Source: Salarias fasciatus (taxonomy: Eukaryota; Chordata; Actinopteri; Blenniiformes; Blenniidae). From it: 64,000 nt of DNA. The notes under the pieces are model-generated. The model was not told the origin of the DNA, made no database searches, and saw only the letters and a list, made by a program, of their open reading frames with translations. Positions 56,001 through 64,000 of this stretch are shown in pieces; within the stretch, counting starts at the first letter, position 1, and each line of letters begins with the position of its first letter. Position numbers and translations under genes: made by a program. The stretch lies in assembly GCF_902148845.1 (NCBI RefSeq), contig NC_043754.1, positions 21,197,431 to 21,261,430 on the forward strand, read 5' to 3'.

Positions 56001-56747
56001 GGGTAATAAATGAGTAATTACCAGGTAATAACATGGAAACAGACCTCACTTCCTTTTACAGTACAAATCCACTTTAATAACTATGTAATTTCCAGGTAAA
56101 TATTTTTCTATTTACTAGGTAACAAATAAGCAATTACCAGGTAATAACATGGAAACAGACCTCACTTCCTTTTACAGTACAAATCCACTTTAATAACTAT
56201 GTAATTTCGAGGTAGGTATTTTTGCAGTTCCTGGGTAACGGATAAGTAGTTACCAGGTAATAGTGTGGAAACAGGCCTCACTTCCTTTTGCAGTAGTCTA
56301 CAGTTCAACCGTAATTACCAGGTAAATGTTGTAGTTACTGGGAAATACTAAGAAGTTACCAGGTAAGTAGTAAAAAACACTTGACTAATAGGGAAATACA
56401 TAGCGTACACACCTAGCAGTACCTAGTAATACCTAGTAAAAAGTCTTCATTTCCCAGTGATTACATGGTAATTACTAGCAATTACTTAGTAAGTACTTGG
56501 CAATTACCGACATAGTTGCTATATACATTTTAATTACCCAGTAATTAATACTTACTACCAGGTAGTTACTTGGTATTTGCCTGGAATTGGCTTGGTAATT
56601 ACTCTAAAAGTACTAGGTAATTAGCAACATAGTTACCCTGTAATTACATGGTAATTTTACAGTAACTTCTCCTTATTACATGGTACTTACCTTGCAATTA
56701 CCATGTTAATACATGGTAATTACCGTACTGTAAAAGGAAGCGTTACC
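53073..56747. mobile_element. Giant fold-back DNA element (3,675 bp) with 8-bp target duplication
   Basis: Starts GGTAACGCTTCCTTTTACAG and ends with the exact inverse (CTGTAAAAGGAAGCGTTACC). ACATTGAT flanks both sides (53065-53072, 56748-56755); copy A has the unoccupied region near 30788. The left arm (53073 to about 54707) and the right arm (about 54885 to 56747) are inverted copies over their whole length, so the element is almost entirely palindrome with a 180-bp centre holding two direct copies of GGTGATATTTATATTTAATT. Outer 800 bp of each arm are packed with GGTAATTACC-like words; the right arm has a 116-bp unit three times (from 55896, 56012, 56128) where the left arm has it once. No transposase. 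An 8-bp duplication fits hAT, P, Merlin, MULE or Zisupton-like enzymes; I cannot assign it. Confidence 0.9.
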
Positions 56748-57019
56748 ACATTGATTTATCTGTGTATTTAGAACACAAGTGATCCTTTACTATAACCTCT
56801 AGAATCTGGACTTCTGTGAAAGAGTCTAAGAATTCATCCGTATCTCATATTGATGTTATTGAATGTGTTTGAAATCCATCAGGAGCCCTTGACAGATAAA
56901 ATAATCCCCATGTTTTCAGATCATTTGGTGTTTTTAAAACATGGATGAGAAGATGATTAGCACTAATAAAACAGGTCTGGTAACCTGTGAGAGCATCAAC
57001 TGGACAAATATGAACAGCC

Positions 57020-57176
57020 TACCGGATCGGTGGGTTGAGTGGTTGACTCTCATCCAGAAGGTTGCAGATTCGATTCTCCATATGTGAGTGAGTGTGTGTG
57101 AATGGTTGAATGTGATTAACAGTCTGAAGCACTTTGGGCAGCGCTCAAGTGTTGCTACCAAAATTAAAAAAAAGCG
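57020..57176 (+). repeat. tRNA-derived SINE (copy B)
   Basis: Same element as at 31045-31195 but with more of the head (GGATCGGTGGGTTGAGTGG, then TTGCAGATTCGATTCTCC), supporting a tRNA origin. Confidence 0.6.
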
Positions 57177-58203
57177 TACCACCTCCTATGAACCTTGTGA
57201 CATTTCAATCATTGTTAAGAAAAGGAGGAAAGATATTCTTTGAAGGTCTTTCATTAAGATTAGTTAACTGCTAATTAACCTTCATGATAGCTGATCCACT
57301 GTGTCTCCTTCACATAGGAGTCTGGAATTTTCAGCTTCCCCTGTTCAACTGAGGCCTTGACATGACGCCCTCCTTCCTCTTGGCTTTGTAGTCTTTAATG
57401 GTTGCCATGAGGGGTTGTAATTTCTGCTGTGGCCACAAAGTGGAGATATTTGTCCCCTCATCAGACTTCTAATGCTGATGGAGTCATTTCATTAAACTCC
57501 GTAACTATGCCGTAACCATGAAATATCAACGGGTAGAAACTGGTTATTATTAATAGATGACTCTTTAGTGCTTCTTTATAATGTAACCAAATAAGAGTAA
57601 TGTTCCAAAATAGGAGAAATCACAATTTGCTTACTTGATGGTATAAGAGAGGAGGAACATTGAAAAGGGCTGAAACACAGAAAAACACAAAAAAGATGTG
57701 ACAAAAATGAAAGAAGAAAAAAAAGTTTATTAGGGAGGCAGTACAAAGGACCCTGGGTGTGTTTTACAGGGAGGATGCAACAACAAGGATATGTTTCCAT
57801 TATCTCACTGACCTAATTCACACACTCTGAGAGCATACACTCATTCCAAACACCTGACGCATACATACAGCCTTGTTACACCCCGATCATACTTCCATTT
57901 TCTACACTTGCCCCTGAGCTGGAACTTCTAAGACTGAGTGCAGAAAACAACATCAAAACCTTCCGACTGTAAAACAAGCATTGGGTTTTGTGGGTCCCTG
58001 CACTCTCCAGTAGGATGAAGAGTGAAATATCTCAATTACCAAACAGAAGCTCAGCGTCCCTGAAGCTCCACGGACAAAGAACAAACACGTTTCAGCTCGT
58101 GTGGTTGAAAAAGTTTTCTTCCAATTTTGTGATGGTGTTGGTCCTGATGAGTCTGAGGTGTGGTCCACACCGTGTGGCTCAATATCAGCTTATAAATATT
58201 TTG

Positions 58204-59013
58204 TAGGGATGGGACGAGATCTCGTGTCACGAGATCTTGCGAGATCGCAATGCCGCGAGATCTCGCGAAATCGAATGCCGCGAGATTAAGTACGTTTATA
58301 TAAGGCAAAAACTCTTTATTAACTGGAATATTGACGGATACATTACATGGCGCACAGCCATATAAACACGTGCAAAACCCTGAATATGCTCATATTCATA
58401 TTTAAAAACCCGGTCGAAAAGGACATGAAATACTGTTCTGCACATGTTCTATCTGCAAGGAATCTTGGTCTTTTGATTACACAAACTACTTGTGATACAA
58501 TTTAGTTGATACGACGTAAAGAAAAATGTGCGGAAACGATCGTTCAGTTCTTCTCTTTTATTGAAAAAATGGTGCATCGCATCAATGAATATTTTACCAC
58601 GTCTTGCCGGCTCACGCTCTCTTTCTAACAACATGCAGAGAGAGCCTGCAGCGACTGCGGCGCCCTTCTTCCTCTGTGGTGTCTGTGTAAAATAAGGTTG
58701 AACATGCAAACAGCGCACCTAGTGGCATGAAGTGCAAATGCAGTCATGGCGTCGTCTGTGCGCCGCGGTTTGAATGGGAATAGGCGAACGAGGCGGCCGC
58801 CTCGGGCGCAGTGTACGGGGGGGGGGCACCGTGGCCGTACAAGGGGCACTCCGACCCGACACTCCATGCTCCGACGCTGCATGCGAGTACCGCACTGCCC
58901 CCCACACCTCAGCACCAACCCCCCCCCCCAACCCCCCCGTGTCGTCTCGATCTCGTGGACTCAATCTCGCGAGACATCTCATCCTGTGAAATTTGTGTCT
59001 CGTCCCACCCCTA
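58204..59013. mobile_element. Non-autonomous hAT element, 810 bp, 8-bp target duplication
   Basis: Starts TAGGGATGGGACGAGATCTC and ends CGTCTCGTCCCACCCCTA-like sequence (GTCTCGTCCCACCCCTA). ATATTTTG flanks both sides (58196-58203, 59014-59021), a perfect hAT-type 8-bp duplication. The subterminal DNA is full of CGAGATCTCG and TCTCGCGA words; an exact TCTCGCGAGA lies at 58965-58974. The interior includes a GC-rich part with G and C homopolymers near 58820 and 58920. No transposase seen; open frames inside lack coding character. Absent from copy A. Confidence 0.88.
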
Positions 59014-59602
59014 ATATTTTGCATTTGTAAATACATGTTAGCATATCATTTTGGAGTATCAATTTGTGAATCAAGTCAAAAATTTGCACAAAAAAAGACA
59101 CCTTTTGAATGTGTGGAAAACTATGTTCATGGCTGTGAAAAAAGATTTGTACTTAAAGAAAAAAAAGTTCTTTTACAAACATCCTGTTTTCCGATATGAA
59201 GCATTAAAACAGTGTGCAAGTCTGAAAAGTTGCGGATGTGAGTTTTGACTCGTCTCTCTGCCCTCCCGCGCTGCTGCAGACTCTTCAGGGGGGAGTGGAG
59301 CTTCAACATGGACCGAGGCAGGAGAAGTCTGTTTTGAATCTTTATAATCTTATCTCTTATCTCTTATCTATTAGCTATTAGATATGGTTGCATGCTTTAA
59401 ACTTAACTCCAAATAAATAACAGAGCATCTGAAATCTGTGATATGGCTAACTGTTTAGCCTGTTAGCCTGTTAGCTACAGTAAGTAAAATTGTTTTACCA
59501 TGACTCTCTTGTGAATGAGTGAAATTTACAATCAAAGAAACCTAATGTCGGTCTCCTTAAAGAGAAGTGTACACCGTGAGGTTGGTTTGCATGATGAAGC
59601 AT

Positions 59603-62567
59603 TCAGGACACGGTGTTGACGCCTTTCATGGGCAGCACGTTTGTGGGCCCGAGCTTCCTCAGCGTCCGTCGAATGGACTCTCGAAGTTCGCTGTTCCTCA
59701 GGCTGTAGATGAGCGGGTTGAGGAACGGCGTCAGAGCCGAGTACAGCACCGACACAATGATGCGCACCTGAAACACAACAACCCAAACAGAGAAGTCAAA
59801 GCATGACAAAGCAAAGGAAAGGAGACCTTTTATGAATGTAAATGTAAACTGGACATTACATATTTTCAGCCTAATAGACAGGAAGCAGTATCCACCAGAA
59901 GCTGTACACCGTACTTTCCTCCAGTTGCTAAAGGTAAAACGTTCTAGATTCTGAATCAACAAACTGACAATCATCTTGTAATTGGCAACGTTGATCAACA
60001 AGCTCACTTGTGTGGCAGTGTGTTCACTAATAGGCCATATCCGTCATGAAAAACCCTTCCCTACCATGGTCCAAGCTGGAGCCAGATCACACCTGACTGG
60101 GTAGACTGATTGAGAGTGACTGAATCTTTAAATGTATGTCACACACTGTTTATCAGTGATCATTTCATCCATTAATCAATTATCAATCAAACAGTCAGGA
60201 CTGACAACTTGCCAATCAGTCAGGCAGAGTAAATGTTGCATCATGTCGTCACCATAGCAGAATTAGTTTTCATCAAGTTGTTCTTTAACAGTCCAGCTCA
60301 AAGTTAGACTTGGGCCACATTACCTCAAATCTATGGCAGATCAGTGGTTCAAGTGACACTGGAAACTGGGCGAATGTAATAAGAAGTGGTACCTCTGGTC
60401 GAAAGCTTGCCACCTGGTAAGAGATGTAAACACAGGCAGCGGCACTGTAAGAGATGGTCACCACGGTCAAGTGGGCGGCGCACGTCTTGAATGCCTTTAG
60501 CCGCTCGCCAATGCCCATTCTGAAGATGGACAGGCCAATCAGGATGTAGGACGTGAGGATGAGGACTCCTGTGGTGAGCATGGCCACCACGCCAAACGTA
60601 AGGGACACGATGCTGTCTGTCAGAGTGTCTCCACACACCAGTCGCCTCACAGACGTAGGGTCACACCAACCATGCTTCACCACATTTGCGCCGCAGTAGT
60701 ACCGACGGCTGGCCATGGAGATGGCCGGAAGAGTGCACGCTGTGCCGAATGTCCAAGCTCCGACAACCAGGAGCAGGCGCACGGGCAGGGTCATGATAGA
60801 CGAGTAGTACAAGGGGCTGCAGATGGCCACATAGCGGTCGTACGCCATGACAGTGAGGGTAGCCCGACCGGTGACAGACAGCATGATGAAGACGAACATC
60901 TGGAGGAAGCAACCCTGTGCAGAGATGGTGGACGCGCCGGTCACCAGGCCGGAGAGCATGTTGGGAACGGTGGTTGTGGTGTAGGCCATGTCTACCAAGG
61001 ACAGGTTGCAGAGGAAGAAGAACATAGGCGAGCTGAGTTTTGGGTCTGACAGCACCTGCATGGGCAAACATGAAGAGAGAAACCTCATGAACAAGAGTTA
61101 TTTTCAGAGGAAGAGGAGGCTGTCGACTCAGCTACTTACCACAAAGATAATCATGCTGTTTCCACCCAGGATGACGATGTATCCAAGTAACAGGATGACA
61201 AAGATCACATCTTTATCTCGCCAAGGCTGGAAAGACCCTCAATGATGAAGAATGTGGCGCCGCTGGTCTCCACAGTGGCGTTCCCGGAGACTGACCTGTG
61301 ACTGGCTGACAGGTGATGGTACACATCTGGAAGAAAAATATGTCAGCGTAGAGAGCATCTCTCAGACTGTCAGACACATCCACTGCACCATCGAACACAC
61401 AAACTCATAATGAGTCAGAAAGGGGAATTAATTTAGAAATCATCAAATGGAAGTGTCTTTGATAAGTGTGCTGTTGGAAAGACAAGACAGGAGGACCATC
61501 AGCTTGTTTCTTCACTTCCAATCTCCACCAGATGATGTGCTGGAAATGTAATTCCATGGACTTGATATGTTTTGTTACTATAATAATAAGCTGCAGTGCA
61601 AAGAAAGTGAAACCAGCGGCTGCCTGCAGATGGAGACGGTGTGGAGTGATATGAAGGGAGAGAAAATAGTGCCAAGCGAGGTCTGACTTTTTCGCCGACA
61701 ACGGTTTGTGGTGCAAATATATCACTCTTTCGAACATATATTGGTTTGAGAAGAACAACGCTTTATTTTCGGGACCCCAGCAAACTTGCCGGACTACTTT
61801 CCTCTGGACCTAAGCCGGACAGGATCTCCACTCACTGGACGCTGTCAGGGGTCCGTCTGTGTGAATGAACAACACTGCTGACCGGGATGCCATACAGATT
61901 CATGTCAAAAATCCCGAACTGTCCCTTTAATTACATTTATGACATTTTCATCAAGAAAAATAGGTCATGAAATTAAAAGACTTCATGTTTTTCCCATTTC
62001 TAACCTGTTGCTGTGTGATTCGGTGATTTAGTTCCATCGTCTTCATAAACCATCTTAACTGAATGTGACAAACATGTTGCTGAATAACCATGTCTCCAGT
62101 TTTCATGTTCAGCACATGAGATGCATCAGGAGAAAATGTGTCAAAACCAGAAGTCACTTCAAGCTAAATATTAACAAATACAGCCGTATATGGGTTAGCG
62201 GGATACATAAAGCAATTAAAATGTCTTCGAAATTAATACAAACTAACAACAATAATAAATACGACAAAATTAAACTGAATTTAATAAATACCATGAAGCA
62301 ACATTAACATATGTTTGTGAAGATAATTGATACAAGTTTCAATAAATATCAGATTAGCCACAAACAGGGAGAAAGATTAAAAATACATAGAGTACATTGC
62401 TCATGTCCAATAGAAATATAATGACTAAAACTGCTAAACATGGTAAGACAATGTCAAGTTACCACCAATGGTGTGGGACTTCTTTTAGATCACCAGAGGT
62501 GTAAATGAGAAGAGAAAAAAAAAAGCCACATACCTTCAGGACTTCCATCAAAGGCCAGCAGCTCCAT
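59603..62567 (-). pseudogene. Olfactory receptor with four-exon coding region, copy B (frameshifted)
   Basis: Same exon plan as the gene at 34841-38545: 62567-62534, 61326-61140, 61055-60393, 59767-59603. The large third exon (MAYDRYVAICSPLYY, LKAFKTCAAHL) and the last exon (FLNPLIYSLRNSELR) are intact. The second exon is 187 bp instead of 188: near 61208 the plus strand has GATCACATC where copy A has GATCAACATC, which shifts the frame and brings a stop a codon or two later, inside helix 1. So this copy is most likely a recent pseudogene, unless translation starts later or the base is an assembly error. Substitutions elsewhere are mostly conservative, so the loss is young. Confidence 0.8.
61588..61926 (-). 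mobile_element. Fragment of a third TTAA-type MITE family
   Basis: Minus strand begins, directly after TTAA (61927-61930), with AGGGACAGTTCGGGATTTTT and GACATGAATCTGTATGGCAT, a start I recognise as a very common teleost TTAA MITE. The other end is missing; copy A has unrelated short sequence (TACAGATCTGAACC) here, so the insertion is private to copy B and one-sided. Confidence 0.65.
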
Positions 62568-63126
62568 CTGTCCTCAGCACAGAACCTAAGCAGGCAGTCA
62601 ACGTCCTCCACCTCTGCAAATTCCTGAAAGCACTGAATCACCTGAATCTGATGCAGTTATCTTTTACGTTACCTCAGTTTTTTGTTTTTAATAAGGTCAT
62701 TGGGTATCTTTAATTAGCCATATCATCACCACACTTGGATTAAAAAACATAAATTAGAGAAGAAAAACCCCACAGAGACTTGTTTTTAGTTTCCTTTGTG
62801 GCTTTAAACTCAGAAACACAATTATCTTTGTTTACAAAAACACTTCCAATGTCTCATTAACGACTCATTATCAAAGTTTTGTCTTTAATGACTTGTTTAT
62901 TAGTAATGACTGATGCTAACATGTTTGTAGCTCAGTCAGTCTGCGGAGACTCAGCCTCCAGAGATGTCCGTTGTCATTAAAGTTGTTTTAAATGTGCAAT
63001 CTCTTGTTTTTTTTATTATAACTCAAGAGATACACAGCAGCAAAAACAAACCCAGAAAATATAACATTCAATATGAAATTTTCCTGCATCACTGAACTGC
63101 CTGTGTCTGATTGATTGTTTCCTTAA

Positions 63127-63670
63127 AGGTGCATGAAGGAGTTTTTCGACTTTAAAAATACTTATTTTCCACCATAAATATGTTACAAATATTCAATGAT
63201 GTGTACAATGGGCCCTGACATATTCATTGCAAGTACCGCTAACAGCGCTAAATTGTCACTTGAAAGTTACAGAGCCGGTCCGGCACCAGAATTTTTTTGG
63301 GGAGAATTTGAGAGGCTGTGACGTAATGTGCGCTCCCACTGTCCTGATTTCCTTAGGTTTCGTTTTATCCGCCAATACTCCACCAGATACTTAGCAAACA
63401 ACAACTGAGCAGTATTGAGGACGGATCTTCCAGAAAGTAAGAACAGATCGGCTTCTAGCACTGCCACAACTCCAGCACAGACCCCACGCAGGCAAAAGAA
63501 AGTTGAATTTTACTGGAGCGCTACTAAAAGAGCAAGGAAGGAATTCCCCTCTTCTGCGCATGTACATGGACGCAAGCCACAGACACGAGCGTTTCACTAA
63601 GCTGCAGTTACGCCCAAGGCCTGCAGGGGCCGTTGTTTCGCATAAAACGTGCAAACTCCTTAATGCACCT
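63127..63670. mobile_element. TTAA-flanked MITE, uninterrupted copy (544 bp)
   Basis: Starts AGGTGCATGAAGGAGTTTTT after TTAA (63123-63126) and ends AAACTCCTTAATGCACCT before TTAA (63671-63674). Same family as 15729-16979. Copy A at about 39085 has TTTCCCTAACACATT without the element, giving the empty site. Confidence 0.88.
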
Positions 63671-63689
63671 TTAACACATTTCGTTAATG

Positions 63690-64000
63690 GTGCGTTCACA
63701 CCGGACGCGAATAGCGCGGCGAGGACGGCCAATTTACATAGAAAATATATGGTTTTCTCGCGGCCAGGAAGCGGCGAGCAATCACGCGGCAAGAATTCAG
63801 CGAATTGAGCAGCGGCCGCTCCACCGCTCTTCTCGCCCCGCTGAAAGTTGGGCAAGCTGAACTTTTGAGCGAATTCGCAAGCGGCGAACCAATCACAGAG
63901 CCGCTCTATAAGGCGTCATTTATGACGTGCCGGAGCCCCCGGGAAACACCAGAAATAGATGAGAAACTGATTACAGCGGTCTGCGCTCGCCCTGAGCTCC
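63690..64000. repeat. GC-rich interspersed repeat running off the window
   Basis: Begins TGGTGCGTTCACACCGGACG, a start shared by a widespread teleost DNA-transposon repeat, and continues with GCGGCGA/CGCGGC-rich words (AAGCGGCGAGCAATCACGCG, AATTCGCAAGCGGCGAACCA). The far end lies outside the window, so family and type are open. Confidence 0.4.

Larger units (their letters stand above)
52289..63690. repeat. Segmental duplication, copy B
   Basis: Second copy of 30513-39095, same orientation. Private insertions: solo LTR 52531-53007, fold-back element 53073-56747, hAT element 58204-59013, TTAA-element fragment near 61588-61926, MITE 63127-63670. The left edge coincides with the end of the DIRS-like element. 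Confidence 0.85.

Noticed and set aside
55896-56243. Three regular 116-bp units considered as a CRISPR-like or satellite array
   Set aside because: The units are contiguous direct repeats inside a transposon arm without unique spacers, in a eukaryotic genome.
57020-57176. tRNA-like A and B box sequence considered as a tRNA gene
   Set aside because: It does not fold as a full cloverleaf by eye and continues into a SINE body and tail; it is a SINE head.
58449-59036. Open frames within the 810-bp hAT element
   Set aside because: No hAT transposase motifs (such as the dimerisation domain) and the frames run through G and C homopolymers.

Overview
The window is vertebrate nuclear DNA from a ray-finned fish, most likely a percomorph teleost. 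It has intron-containing animal genes, fish-type olfactory receptor (OR) genes, very long CA/TG microsatellites, AT-rich intergenic DNA and a dense load of transposable elements typical of teleosts (TTAA-flanked MITEs, hAT elements, Ty3/gypsy, DIRS, an L2-like LINE tail, tRNA-type SINEs).

Layout. (1) 1-385: the last coding piece of an Arg/Glu/Asp-repeat protein, then its 3' UTR. (2) 2130-2830, minus strand: the C-terminal exons of a SIAH (seven in absentia) ubiquitin ligase, followed by a decayed AACC array and a large block of palindromically arranged microsatellites (3360-5310). (3) 5.5-10.1 kb: no gene seen; a degenerate array of TTCTAGAA-like words at 9.3-10.1 kb. (4) 10502-14894, plus strand: a complete six-exon nicotinic acetylcholine receptor alpha-9/alpha-10 type gene (chrna10-like). 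(5) 15.7-17 kb: two TTAA-specific MITEs, one nested in the terminal repeat of the other. (6) 22.6-30.4 kb: three intact tandem plus-strand OR genes, GC-rich islands in AT-rich DNA. (7) 30.5-39.1 kb and 52.3-63.7 kb: two copies of one segmental duplication, each with a minus-strand OR gene whose coding region is split over four exons. Copy A (34841-38545) is intact; copy B (59603-62567) has a one-base deletion in its second coding exon. (8) 41.4-52.3 kb, between the copies: an old DIRS-like element into which a nearly whole Ty3/gypsy element with 1.0-1.1 kb LTRs has inserted.

The two duplicate copies act as each other's empty-site control, so many insertions can be placed to the base with their target duplications: in copy A a gypsy fossil carrying a piece of 28S rRNA, a compound GC-rich MITE and a solo LTR; in copy B a solo LTR, a 3,675-bp fold-back element whose two arms make up almost all of its length, an 810-bp hAT element, and two TTAA elements. 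The strongest candidates for something undescribed are the giant fold-back element (53073-56747), the 28S rRNA/gypsy chimera (33118-33516 within 31999-34242), the exon-split OR gene, and the nested TTAA MITE pair.

All family calls come from recognition of protein or DNA motifs by eye; no database search was run. Exon borders were set from splice signals and phase agreement.
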